Assembly: GCA_963724495.1 (NCBI GenBank)
Contig: CAVRUZ010000002.1
Coordinates: 1,054,001 to 1,118,000, forward strand
Direction: 5' to 3'
Length of the DNA: 64,000 nt
DNA from: CAVRUZ01 sp963724495
Lineage (GTDB): Bacteria; Actinomycetota; Actinomycetes; Propionibacteriales; DAIQRJ01
The notes beneath the pieces were generated by a model. It was not told where the DNA came from and searched no databases. It saw only the letters and a program-made list of their open reading frames with translations. Shown here piece by piece: positions 26,430-34,944 of this stretch. The first letter of the stretch is position 1. Each line of letters starts with the position of its first letter. Both the position numbers and the translations under genes were made by a program.

Positions 26430-26753
26430 ATGGCCAAGTACCTAATCAAGGCGTCGTACACAGCAGACGGGCTCAGGGGCGTGATGGCCGCCGGCGGCAG
26501 CAGCCGGGTGAAGGCACTGGAACGAGCAGTCGGCGGGGTCGGCGGGACCCTGGAGTCGTTCCACTTCGCCTTCGGCGCCGACGACGTCTATCTCATCGTC
26601 GACCTGCCCGACCATGCTGCGGCGATTGCGTTGACTGCGGCAGTTCTGAGCTCGGGCGCGATCAGCAGGTACGAGACCGTCGTTCTCCTGGAGCCCAGCG
26701 AAGTCGACAGTGCCACGAAGGTGTCGGTCGACTACAAGCCGCCCGGCTCGTAG
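26430..26753 (+). CDS. GYD-domain protein
   Basis: 107 residues, MAKYLIKASYTADGLRGVMAAGGSSRVKALERAV, with the GYD-type pattern (YLIKASYT at the start, FHFAFGADDVYLIVDLPD centrally, YETVVLLEP at the end). A single ferredoxin-like domain of unknown function, likely a dimer. The ATG at 26430 is preceded by GAGGGAGG, which decides the start against the much longer open frame. It lies between repeat copies B and C. Confidence 0.87.
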   Translation: MAKYLIKASYTADGLRGVMAAGGSSRVKALERAVGGVGGTLESFHFAFGADDVYLIVDLPDHAAAIALTAAVLSSGAISRYETVVLLEPSEVDSATKVSVDYKPPGS

Positions 26754-26814
26754 GCACGGCGGCGCACCGGCACGGCCAGGCGTGGCGACGTAGCTACGCG
26801 CCACCCGCGACCAC

Positions 26815-26890
26815 GAAACATGCACGAGCGGGCCACATATCGGCAATGTCGCGACATGTCCACCTCCCGCACTCGCTCGCTGCATGTTTC
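26815..26890 (+). repeat. CATG-box intergenic element, copy C
   Basis: 76 bp with 10-bp perfect ends (GAAACATGCA, TGCATGTTTC). The centre has the 12-bp palindrome ATGTCGCGACAT at 26846-26857 running into CGACATGTCC. The outer stems extend with CGAGCG/CGCTCG. It begins 61 bp after the GYD stop. Confidence 0.8.
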
Positions 26891-26988
26891 CTGCCGCGCA
26901 TTGGGCCGATTTGCTGGCGCTTCGGGCCGGAGAGCGGCTGGGTGGGACGTGCCGCTTGCACGGCCTCGCCGACGTCAATACGCGCCCC

Positions 26989-27062
26989 AAACATGCAGAG
27001 ACGGCCCCAAGCGGTGGCGATGTCACGACATGTCCGCATCTGCACCTTGCCGCTGCATGTTC
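26989..27062 (+). repeat. CATG-box intergenic element, copy D
   Basis: 74 bp. AAACATGCA at 26989-26997, ATGTCACGACAT at 27020-27031 and TGCATGTTC at 27054-27062 (last position varies). Same orientation and spacing as copy C, 98 bp away. Copies C and D together occupy the 411-bp convergent gap 26754-27164; the rest of that gap holds only the sigA terminator and no supported gene. Confidence 0.8.
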
Positions 27063-27114
27063 CGCGCCGCGGCCGTCACCTGTCGGCCGCCGGCCGCTGG
27101 CGCAGACGCAGAAC

Positions 27115-27141
27115 GGCCCGCACCCGAATCGGGTGCGGGCC
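27115..27141 (-). terminator. intrinsic terminator of sigA
   Basis: Perfect 12-bp stem (27115-27126 with 27130-27141) and a 3-nt loop, 23 bp after the sigA stop on the minus strand, followed by GTTCTGC. It could also stop transcripts from the GYD side. Confidence 0.8.
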
Positions 27142-27164
27142 GCTGCCGTGCCTGGCGAAGAGTC

Positions 27165-28814
27165 CTAGTCCAGGTAGTCCCGCAGCACCTGTGAGCGCGA
27201 CGGGTGCCGCAGCTTGCTCATCGTCTTGCTCTCGATCTGGCGGATCCGCTCGCGGGTGACCCCGTAGACCTTGCCGATCTCGTCGAGCGTCTTCGGCTGG
27301 CCGTCGGTGAGGCCGAACCGCATCGACACCACGCCGGCCTCGCGCTCGGAGAGCGTGTCCAGCACGGCGTGCAGTTGTTCCTGCAGCAGCGTGAACGAGA
27401 CCGCCTCGGCCGGCACGACCGCTTCGGAGTCCTCGATGAGGTCACCGAACTCGGAGTCGCCGTCCTCGCCGAGCGGCGTGTGCAGGGAGATCGGCTCGCG
27501 GCCGTACTTCTGCACCTCGACGACCTTCTCCGGCGTCATGTCGAGCTCCACCGCGAGTTCCTCGGGCGTGGGCTCCCGGCCGAGGTCCTGCAGCATCTGC
27601 CGCTGCACCCGGGCCAGCTTGTTGATGACCTCGACCATGTGCACCGGGATACGGATCGTGCGGGCCTGGTCGGCCATCGCCCGCGTGATCGCCTGCCGGA
27701 TCCACCAGGTCGCGTACGTCGAGAACTTGTAGCCCTTGGTGTAGTCGAACTTCTCGACCGCGCGGATCAGACCGAGGTTGCCCTCCTGGATCAGGTCGAG
27801 GAACAGCATCCCGCGGCCGGTGTAGCGCTTGGCCAGCGAGACCACCAGGCGCAGGTTGGCCTCGAGCAGGTGGTTCTTGGCCCGGCGGCCATCCTCGGCG
27901 ATCCAGTCGAGCTCGACGAGAACGGTCTGCTTGCGGGTGGAATGGTTCGCGACCCGGTCCTCGGCGAACAGGCCGGCCTCGATGCGCTTCGCGAGCTCGA
28001 CTTCCTGCTCCGCGTTCAGCAGCGGAACCTTGCCGATCTGCTTCAGGTAGTCCTTGACCGGGTCGGCGGTGGCACCCGCCACCATGACCTGCTGCTCGGG
28101 CTCGTCGGTGTCGTCGCCCTCGGTGAGGGTGAACCCGGTGTCGGCCTCGAACTCCTTGTTGAGTTCGGCTTCGGTCTTGGCTGTCTCGGTGAGGTCGATG
28201 GCAACCCCGCCGTCCTCGACGATGACCTCGTGGCTGGTGGCGGCGGCGTCGGTCCCGTCGGGAGCGGTCTCGGTGTCGGCTACGACCTCCTCGACGTCCT
28301 CGACCACGTCGGCCAGGTCGATCTCCTCGTCGATGACCTCGTCGTCGGCGGGAGCCTCGTCGTCGGTCGTCGTGCCGGCGGCCGCGCCCTTGGCCGGAGC
28401 CTTCTTGTCGGTCTTGCCACCGCGGGTGGTCTTGGCGGGTGCCGGGGAGCTGCCGTTGTCGTCGGTCGCGGACTTCGACGCGCCGGCCTTGGCCGACACC
28501 TTCTTGGCCGTCGACTTCTTGGAGTCCGAGCTCTTCTTGGCTTCGGTCGCGGTCTTGCCGTTGACCGACTTGCCGTTCGCGGAGCCATTCGACGCGGCCG
28601 CGCCGTTGGTGGCGGCATCCGCAGCCTTCTTGGCCGCGGGCTTTCGGGCCGGCTTCTTGGTGCCCGCCCCAGCGGCGCCCTCGCTCTTGGCGGGAACCGT
28701 CACCGTTCCGCGCCCTGAAGTCGCCGCGACGGCACTAGCGGTACTTGCTGCGGCATCAGGGTCGACGGACTCAGAGGTGGTTGGTACGAGATTGCGAGAC
28801 GTGCTGGGAGACAA
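27165..28814 (-). CDS. sigA: principal RNA polymerase sigma factor (SigA/HrdB/RpoD)
   Basis: Housekeeping sigma factor. Residues about 1-245 are an Ala/Lys-rich then acidic disordered extension, as in Streptomyces HrdB. Region 1.2 is PVKDYLKQIGKVPLLNAEQEVELAKRI. Region 2 has NLRLVVSLAKRYTGRGMLFLDLIQEGNLGLIRAVEKFDY and YATWWIRQAITRA. Region 3 is VHMVEVINKLARVQR. Region 4 has VYGVTRERIRQIESKTMSKLRHPSR. It has 549 residues. The start is a TTG at 28812-28814 behind GAGAGGA. A terminator follows the stop. Confidence 0.97.
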   Translation of the reverse strand: MSPSTSRNLVPTTSESVDPDAAASTASAVAATSGRGTVTVPAKSEGAAGAGTKKPARKPAAKKAADAATNGAAASNGSANGKSVNGKTATEAKKSSDSKKSTAKKVSAKAGASKSATDDNGSSPAPAKTTRGGKTDKKAPAKGAAAGTTTDDEAPADDEVIDEEIDLADVVEDVEEVVADTETAPDGTDAAATSHEVIVEDGGVAIDLTETAKTEAELNKEFEADTGFTLTEGDDTDEPEQQVMVAGATADPVKDYLKQIGKVPLLNAEQEVELAKRIEAGLFAEDRVANHSTRKQTVLVELDWIAEDGRRAKNHLLEANLRLVVSLAKRYTGRGMLFLDLIQEGNLGLIRAVEKFDYTKGYKFSTYATWWIRQAITRAMADQARTIRIPVHMVEVINKLARVQRQMLQDLGREPTPEELAVELDMTPEKVVEVQKYGREPISLHTPLGEDGDSEFGDLIEDSEAVVPAEAVSFTLLQEQLHAVLDTLSEREAGVVSMRFGLTDGQPKTLDEIGKVYGVTRERIRQIESKTMSKLRHPSRSQVLRDYLD

Positions 28815-29033
28815 GGAGTTCCTCTCCGATATGAGCTGTCACGGCCGACCTGGCCTTGCGTTTCACTGAAAGTCGCGGTCCGCGGCAATGTGGCGGTGTG
28901 GCGGTGATGGAGGCATGGCAGCCCAGACATGGAAGCCGGTGGAAGGCAGAATCGGGCCAAGGGCCAAGGGCAAGGATACAAGCGTCCGGCCACCGCCGCG
29001 ACCATCGGCGGGTCGGCCGCGCGGCGGAGCTGC
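28815..29033 (-). promoter_or_regulatory. sigA upstream region
   Basis: 219 bp between the HhH-GPD gene stop and the sigA start, so sigA transcription either starts here or reads through from 29609. On the minus strand it holds a GCCCTTGG direct repeat (two overlapping copies near 28955-28975) and a GAGAGGA ribosome site. I could not identify a clear promoter hexamer pair. Confidence 0.4.
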
Positions 29034-29609
29034 TCAGCCGACCGCGTGAGCGGCCTTCGCGGCCGCCTTCACCGACTTCTTGTAGGCGCGCACCTTCTGC
29101 AGCGACGCCTCGTCGACCACGTCGGCCACCGAGCGGTAACCCTTGGCCGCATAGTCGCCGGCCGCGGTCGTCCACCCCCGCGGCTTCACCCCGAACTGCT
29201 TGGCCAGCAGGGCGGTGAAGATCTTGGCCTTCTGCGGACCGAAGCCGGGCAGGCTGGCCACGCGCTTGACCAACTCGGCTCCCGACGACGAGGTCAGCCA
29301 GAGCGACGCGGCGTCACCGTCGAAGTCCGTGACGATCCGGCCGGCGAGCGTGTGCAGGCGACCGGCGGCAGCCCGCGGGAAGCGGTGCACGGCCGGCGGA
29401 CGTGAGCACAGCTCGGTGAGCACGTCGGGGTCGAGCTCGGCCACCGCCGATGCGGAGAACGGGAGCCCCATGCGGTCCTGCAGCACCGCTGGCCCGGTGA
29501 ACGCCTTCTCCATCGGGATCTGCTGGTCGAGCTGCATGCCGACGAGCAGCGCGAACGGGTTCCGCTCGAGCAGGTCGTTGGCCTCGGTCGTGCTGGCCAG
29601 GTACACCAT
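29034..29609 (-). CDS. HhH-GPD-type base-excision repair protein
   Basis: 191 residues. The helix-hairpin-helix is VASLPGFGPQKAKIFTALLAKQFGV, and NPFALLVGMQLDQQIPMEKAF gives the N-terminal helix of HhH-GPD glycosylases. The classic lysine of endonuclease III is not obvious and there is no iron-sulfur cluster loop, so a short glycosylase-like or DNA-binding repair protein is the safest reading. In actinomycetes this family is usually found next to the principal sigma factor, as here. ATG 29607-29609 has GGAGGGAC upstream. It follows the stress-protein gene by 14 bp, so the two are probably one operon. Confidence 0.85.
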   Translation of the reverse strand: MVYLASTTEANDLLERNPFALLVGMQLDQQIPMEKAFTGPAVLQDRMGLPFSASAVAELDPDVLTELCSRPPAVHRFPRAAAGRLHTLAGRIVTDFDGDAASLWLTSSSGAELVKRVASLPGFGPQKAKIFTALLAKQFGVKPRGWTTAAGDYAAKGYRSVADVVDEASLQKVRAYKKSVKAAAKAAHAVG

Positions 29610-29623
29610 CTGTCCCTCCAGGG

Positions 29624-30094
29624 TCAGGGTTGCGGCACTCCGTCGACGGGCTTGCCCGCCTCGGCACTACCGGCTCCGGCCGATCCAGGTCGAGCGCCGG
29701 CCTTGACCGCCAGAACCGGACAGGTCGCGTCGAGCAGGATCCGCTGCGCGTTGCTGCCGAGGACGAGCTTGCCCACCGGAGAGCGCCGCCGCAATCCGAT
29801 CACGATCATGTCCGCTGCCCTGTCGTCGGCAAGGGCCACCAGCGCATCGGCGTAGCTGTCGCCGACGGCGATGTCGACCACCTCGAACTCGACGGGCACG
29901 TCGGCGAGGGCCAGTTCGAGGTGGGCAGCCGAGTCGTCAGCGTCCGGGACGCGACCGCCGCCGATGCCGGCCGCCTCGGGTCGCCCGTGGGCCACGACCA
30001 AGAGGACACCACGCCGCGAGGCCTCCGCGATCGCCCGTTCGAGGGCCGCGTGCCCCTCCGGCCGATCCACGAACCCCACGACGATCGAGGTCAT
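29624..30094 (-). CDS. universal stress protein family
   Basis: 156 residues with a single Usp domain: MTSIVVGFVDRPEGHAALERAIAEAS at the N-terminus and the nucleotide-binding-type loop IGLRRRSPVGKLVLGSNAQRILLDATCPVLAV (a variant of G-2x-G-9x-G-S/T). A loop G before VGKLV fits ATP-binding Usp proteins, although the first glycine is replaced (RRRSPVG). ATG 30092-30094 with AGGAAGG upstream. Likely co-transcribed with the HhH-GPD gene 14 bp downstream. Confidence 0.87.
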   Translation of the reverse strand: MTSIVVGFVDRPEGHAALERAIAEASRRGVLLVVAHGRPEAAGIGGGRVPDADDSAAHLELALADVPVEFEVVDIAVGDSYADALVALADDRAADMIVIGLRRRSPVGKLVLGSNAQRILLDATCPVLAVKAGARPGSAGAGSAEAGKPVDGVPQP

Positions 30095-30216
30095 CGGGCG
30101 CACCTTCCTCAACTGGCACTGACGCGGCAGGCTACCCCGGCTCCACGCTCGGAGTGGATGCGGCATTCTGGCGCCCACCACCGGCGCGAGGCGCCACCAG
30201 CGAAGGGACGCACATA

Positions 30217-31068
30217 ATGGCCGATCCGACCCGGCTCGGCATCGTCGGAACCGAGAACTCCCACGCCGACCACTACGTCGCGATGGCCAACACGCAAGGG
30301 CGGTTCCCCGGGCTCCGGGTGGTCGCTCTGGCCGGCGGTGACTCCGAGCGCAACGCCACACTGGCCGCCAACGGAGGCATCGACGAGGTCGTTGACGGCC
30401 CGGCCGACCTGATCGGAAAGGTCGACGCCGCGATCGTCTGCTCCCGCAACGGGCACCAGCACCGGGCGGAGACCGTGCCGCTGCTGCGTGCCGGCATCCC
30501 GGTCCTGGTCGACAAGCCGCTGGCGTGCTCGCTCGAAGACGCACAGGCGATCCTCGAGGCGGCCGCGGCATCGGGGACCCCGGTGACCTCGTCCTCCGCC
30601 CTGCGCTACCTGCCGGCCGTGACGCGGCTGGCCACCCAGCTCGCCGACAGCAGGCCGGAGGTGTTGCAGGTCTCCGGGCCTGCCGACGTGTCCAGCGAGC
30701 ACGGCGGCCTCTTCTTCTACGGCATCCACAGCGTGGAGATCCTGTTCGCGTTGCTGCGCAGCGCTCCTGTCCGCGAGGTCACCGCCTCCAGCTTCGGCGA
30801 CCTCGTGGTGATCACCGGCCTGTCCGGTTCGACGCCGGTGGTCCTGCACCTGGTCCAGCCCCGGGACGGCTATCAGTCACCCTGGCGGGTGGTGGCGCGG
30901 CTCGACGGCCGTGCGGTGGCCCGGCAGATCGACCTGGACGACCACTACCTCGCCCCCCAGCTGGAGGTGTTCGCGGAGATGATCCGCACCGGCCATCGGC
31001 CGCTCACCGACGCGCAGCTGCTCGCTCCGGTCCGGTTGCTGGAGACCGCTGCCGCCCAGGCGGGCTGA
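30217..31068 (+). CDS. Gfo/Idh/MocA-family oxidoreductase (1)
   Basis: NAD(P)-dependent sugar or polyol dehydrogenase family. The Rossmann start is LGIVGTENSHADHYV (GxxxxxH variant, replacing the usual GxGxxG). The conserved lysine-proline is in GIPVLVDKPLACSLEDA, and HSVEILFALL provides the C-terminal-domain signature. 283 residues, somewhat short because the C-terminal sheet is reduced. ATG 30217 has GAAGGGA upstream. This variant nucleotide loop is typical of the smaller Gfo/Idh branch, and the substrate cannot be inferred. Confidence 0.85.
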   Translation: MADPTRLGIVGTENSHADHYVAMANTQGRFPGLRVVALAGGDSERNATLAANGGIDEVVDGPADLIGKVDAAIVCSRNGHQHRAETVPLLRAGIPVLVDKPLACSLEDAQAILEAAAASGTPVTSSSALRYLPAVTRLATQLADSRPEVLQVSGPADVSSEHGGLFFYGIHSVEILFALLRSAPVREVTASSFGDLVVITGLSGSTPVVLHLVQPRDGYQSPWRVVARLDGRAVARQIDLDDHYLAPQLEVFAEMIRTGHRPLTDAQLLAPVRLLETAAAQAG

Positions 31069-31086
31069 CCCACCGAGGAAGCGAGC

Positions 31087-31109
31087 ATTTCCCCTATAAT
31101 GGGCGAAAT
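31087..31109 (+). promoter_or_regulatory. hairpin with perfect TATAAT -10 box
   Basis: An AT-rich island in the 163-bp gap after Gfo/Idh 1: ATTTC-CCC, TATAAT (31095-31100), GGG-C-GAAAT. The TATAAT forms the loop of an 8-bp imperfect stem with one bulge. It could be a promoter for the downstream gene (start 31232) overlapped by an operator, or a weak terminator. No good -35 hexamer is at 17 bp. Confidence 0.45.
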
Positions 31110-31231
31110 ACCCCCAACCGACGGATGACTGTCCCGTCCCACTCGGCCGGCGGGTCCGACGCCGGAAGGGCGACCCGTGGCCGGTCGACTGCACGACCGA
31201 GACCCGCTCGGGTGACCCGGGCAGACCGAGG

Positions 31232-32459
31232 GTGACCGAGCGACGGCCGATGGTCCCCGCCGCGGGTGATACTCCCGTCGTGAGGTGGCGAGAGCTGGCC
31301 GACCCGGTGGCGCGGCGCATACCCGCCGGCCCGCGCGACGGCATCGACGTCGGCGTCGAGCAGGAATGGCGGCTGCGGGTCGACGGTGCCCCGCTGGACT
31401 TCCGTCAGCTGGTGCGCACGATCACCAGCGATCTCCCCCACCGGGACCCGGGCGACCCCAACGCGGTCCGCCTCACCAGCGGTGTCGGCCTGACCGCGGA
31501 CGGCTGGGAGGCCGAACTCATCACGCCGCCGCTGCCACTCGGACCGGCTGCGCCCGAGTTGATCGGCAGCCTGCTGGCCGACGGACTCGCCGAGCTGTCC
31601 AAGCGACTCTTGCAGCACGGGTACGCGCCGGGGTTCTCCGGCTTCTCGACCCATGTGAACGTGACCTGCCCGGACCAGCGGGTGGTACGGACCGCGCAGT
31701 TGATGGCACAGCGATGCTCACCGGCGGTGGCGCTCCTGCTGGAGTCGTCGGACTCTGCGGGCCTGCTGATCCGACCGCGACGGGGACGGCTCGAGATCGG
31801 TGCGGACCACCTCGACGGGACCCTCCTCGAGGTCGCGCTCACGGCCGTACCGGCGATCGTGCTGCTGTGCGCGGCGTCGGCCGACCGTCGCGGTCCCCGC
31901 GGGAAGCGGTCGGTCCGCGCATTGCCCGAGCTCGACCTCGCGATCGTTCCGGCCCGCGAGCGCTTCGGCCACTACGTCGACCGCCGGGCCTCCGGTACCG
32001 ACCTGTACACCGTCGGCCGGGCGGCGGTGCTGCGGACGTCCAGCGGGTCGACCGTGACGGCGGCCGACCACCTGACCGCTGTGTGGAAACTCGCCCGCCC
32101 GTACGCAGAACGTCTCGGCCTGGATCCCACACCGGTCGACGACGTGGTGGCGGGACGGTCAAGGCTGCCGTGCGAGGTCGAGGACAGGTCGGACGCTCCG
32201 GCCGCGGTGACCTCCCTCGGGCGGCAGCGGCCGCCGGCTCGTCCGGAGCTGCCGGATCTTCGTCGGCGACGCCGCCCGTTCGGGGTCGTCGAGGCCGCGT
32301 GGGCGACGTGGAACGTCACTGCCTGGCGGTGCTCGGCACCCGACGGCGGTGAGTACTTCCTGGTGATCCCGCGCAGCGGACCATGCCGGCTTCCTGGCCG
32401 TCCTCGACGCCGGCCGGCTCGACCGGCCGTTGGCCCGGCGGCTGAAGCGGGCACGCTGA
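31232..32459 (+). CDS. glutamate-cysteine-ligase/carboxylate-amine-ligase-like protein, one-base frameshift near 32383
   Basis: About 408 residues after correction. The N-terminal DVGVEQEWRLRV resembles the GVExE motif of GCS2-type ligases, and GFSGFSTHVNVTCPD gives a histidine motif seen in amidoligase-like folds. After DGGEYFLVIPRSGP the frame shifts. The true tail AGFLAVLDAGRLDRPLARRLKRAR ends at TGA 32457-32459, and removing one base at about 32380-32386 restores it. Mycothiol producers do not need a glutathione-type ligase, so a different amino-acid ligation is likely. Start GTG 31232. Moderate to low confidence in function. Confidence 0.6.
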
Positions 32460-32466
32460 TGCACGG

Positions 32467-32560
32467 GTCAGCCCAGACGTGTCGCCCGGCGTCAGCCCAA
32501 GACATGCCGCCGCGTCAGCAGACATGCCGCCCGCGTCAGCCCAAGACATGCCGCCCCGCG
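32467..32560. repeat. four tandem copies of the nagA-like gene 3' end (about 21-24 bp)
   Basis: Units at 32467-32490, 32491-32513, 32514-32534 and 32535-32560. On the minus strand each reads as a CGGCATGTC core followed by a TGGGCTGAC or TGCTGAC tail. The last unit is the actual gene end encoding GRHVLG and the TGA; the others are degraded copies placed after it. Likely local slippage or unequal duplication at the stop codon. Confidence 0.8.
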
Positions 32561-33603
32561 GCGATGACCCCCAGCACGGTGAGATCGAGGTCTCCGGGCC
32601 GGTGGTCGACCAGCAGCAGATCTGCGGGCTCGCCAACGGTGAAGGCCGGTGACCAGCCGGCGATGCGCCGTGGCCGCTCGGCGGCGAGCGTTACCCCGCG
32701 AGCGAGGGTGCCACCGTCGAGCCGGGCAAGAGTCGCGACGCCACGCGACAGTGGGCAGGCGGCACCGGCCAGCATCGACGTCCCGGCCATCGACAGCCGA
32801 CCCTCGGCCGAGAGGCTCACCCGGCCGCCGATCGGACTCTCGTAGTCGCCGGGCGGGCTGCCGGCCAGCGCGACGGCGTCGGAGACGAGGTAGCTGCGCT
32901 CGCCCTTGGCCGCGAGCATCGCGGCGAGCGCCTCGTCGGTGAGGTGGAACCCGTCGGCGATGAACCCGGCGGTGAGCCGCGGGTCGGCGAGCTGCGGCCA
33001 GAGGTGGTTGTCGTGCCGGGGAATCAGGGCCGGGCAGCCGTTGCCGAGGTGCGTGCTGAAGGCCGCGCCGGCGGCAACGGCCGCCGCGATCTCGTCGGCC
33101 TTGGCGTGGGTATGTCCGATCGCCACCCGGACGCCGCTCGCGACGGCGTGGGCGGTGTAGGCGGCGGACCCGGGGTAGTGCGGCGAGACGGTCACCATTC
33201 CCAGGTGTCCGCGGGCGGCGTCTGCTACCGCGTCGAACTCGGCGGTGTCCGGCGGCCTGATCTGCCCGGCCGGATGGGCGCCCCGATAGCCGTCTTCTGG
33301 CGACAGGTGCGGGCCCTCCACGTGCAGGAAGGCCATGGCTGCCGCCACCTCTTGCGACTGCGTCACGGCATCGGCGACGACCTTCGCGGCTTGCCGCAGA
33401 TCCTCCGGCGCCGCGGTGACGAGCGTTGGCGCGAGGCCGGTGACGCCCGTACGGGCAAGGGCGCGGACGAGCTCCACGACGGTGTCGACCTCGACGCCGG
33501 GCGCGTTCAGGTCGCAACCGGCATAGCCGTTGACCTGCAGGTCGACCAGCCCCGGCAGCAGGAACGGGCCCGATGCACTGGCTGCACCCGCGTCAGCGTT
33601 CAT
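32536..33603 (-). CDS. N-acetylglucosamine-6-phosphate deacetylase-like amidohydrolase
   Basis: 355 residues. LLPGLVDLQVNGYAGCDLN replaces the classic HxH but is the QVNG type typical of this family. Also visible are LHVEGPHLSPEDGYRGAH, VAIGHTHAKADE, STHLGNGCPAL and the catalytic aspartate in YLVSDAVALAG. It releases acetate from GlcNAc-6-P in the aminosugar pathway of family members. The N-terminal beta-sandwich is unusually short. ATG 33603 is preferred over GTG 33639, which has no ribosome site. It is next to Gfo/Idh 2 on the same strand (about 136 bp apart). Confidence 0.83.
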   Translation of the reverse strand: MNADAGAASASGPFLLPGLVDLQVNGYAGCDLNAPGVEVDTVVELVRALARTGVTGLAPTLVTAAPEDLRQAAKVVADAVTQSQEVAAAMAFLHVEGPHLSPEDGYRGAHPAGQIRPPDTAEFDAVADAARGHLGMVTVSPHYPGSAAYTAHAVASGVRVAIGHTHAKADEIAAAVAAGAAFSTHLGNGCPALIPRHDNHLWPQLADPRLTAGFIADGFHLTDEALAAMLAAKGERSYLVSDAVALAGSPPGDYESPIGGRVSLSAEGRLSMAGTSMLAGAACPLSRGVATLARLDGGTLARGVTLAAERPRRIAGWSPAFTVGEPADLLLVDHRPGDLDLTVLGVIAAGRHVLG

Positions 33604-33739
33604 CGCGCCTGCTGACCGAGTCGATCCGGCCGTCGACACACGCTGACGGCGATCAGCCCGCCGGCCGGATCACGGCCCTCCCAGGTTCCGCTCCACGACC
33701 CCGCGGCGGCACGGCCGGGCGGGCCGGCCCGGGATGCGC

Positions 33740-34766
33740 TCATCGATCCGTCGACTGGCGGCGCGCAACACCGGGCCGGTCGACCGCCGTGGGCATCCCG
33801 CCGGCGCGGGCCGAGCCGTAGATCGCGAGCACGGTGGCCAGGGCGAGCCGGGCCTGCGCCGTTCCGACCAGCGGTGGTCGTCCCGAGGAGACCGCCTCGG
33901 CGAAGTCGGCGTACTGGGCCGCGAGACTCTCCGTCGTGTCGAGGATGCCCGGTGGGTCGCCACCGTTTCCGTCGCGCAACTGCAGATCGACGAGGCGTTC
34001 GTCGTCGACGATCGCGGTGCCGTCGGTGGCGCACAGCGTCAGCCGCACCGAGCGGCCCGGGTATGCCGCGGTCGTCGCCGTCATGGTGCCGATCGCGCCG
34101 GAGTCGAACACGATGGTCGCGGACAGCGTGTCCTCCACCTCGATCCGCTCATGGGCGAGCGTGGCCCAGCGGGCGCTGACCTCGACCGGTTCGCCCAGCA
34201 GCCACAGGAGCAGGTCGAGGCCGTGTATGCCCTGGTTCATCAGCGCGCCGCCGCCGTCGAGGTCGACCGTCCCGCGCCAGTCGCCCCCGTCGTAGTAGTC
34301 CTGGGTGCGCCAGAACGGCGACTCGGACAGGCCCGACGTGACCCGGCCGATGCGGCCGGACTCGACCAGGTCGTGCAGGAACACGAACGCGGGCTGGAAC
34401 CGTCGTTGGCTGACCACTCCCACGGTCAGGCCGGTGGCGAGTTCAGCAGCGATCACCCGGTCGGCGGCGGCCAGGGTGACGTCGAGCGGCTTCTCCATCA
34501 GCAGGTGCTTGCCCGCAAAGAGCACCTGCTCGCCGACACCTGCATGCAGTCCGCTGGGCACACAGACCGCGACCGCGTCCACGTCAGCGCGGTCCAGAAC
34601 ACTTGGCAGATCGTTGGTGGCGAGTGGCCCCCCGCGGTCCGGCCAGCCTCCCGGCCAGGTCCTCGTCCAGGTCGACCACGGCTGCCAGGTCGATGCCGTC
34701 CAGCTGGTCGAGCACGGCGGCATGCAGGCTCCCCTGCACGCCGGCACCCACGATGGCGATGCGCAC
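33740..34766 (-). CDS. Gfo/Idh/MocA-family oxidoreductase (2), one-base frameshift in a C-run at 34628-34633
   Basis: The N-terminal Rossmann part (VRIAIVGAGVQGSLHAAVLDQLDGIDLAAVVDLDEDLAGRLAG) and the remainder (PLATNDLPSVLDRADVDAVAVCVPSGLH, VLFAGKHLLMEKPLDV, the active-site motif GGGALMNQGIHGLDLLLWLLG) lie in adjacent frames. Six C residues at 34628-34633 should probably be five. Corrected length is 341 residues, normal for the family. GTG 34764-34766 has AAGGGAG upstream and follows the beta-propeller gene divergently (178 bp). Substrate is likely a sugar or inositol derivative, inferred only from the family. Confidence 0.82.
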
Positions 34767-34944
34767 GGTGCTCCCTTCGACGGCGGACGAGGGGCCAGTC
34801 TCACCCACCGGAGCCGCAACCAGACCAGGACGGGACCTTTGCGACCGGCACGGGTCAAGGCCGACAGCCGGTGCGCCTGCATCCGCGACTGCGACCGCCC
34901 ACGTACGGTCGAGTTCCTCCACCAGATCGATCCGACGGGGACCG

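Noticed and set aside
27204..28718. 504-codon open frame antisense to sigA
   Set aside because: Mirror of the sigma factor's codon pattern; the sense strand matches every sigma region.
32467..32560. A short CRISPR-like array near the nagA-like gene
   Set aside because: The units adjoin each other without spacers and are copies of the gene's own 3' end.
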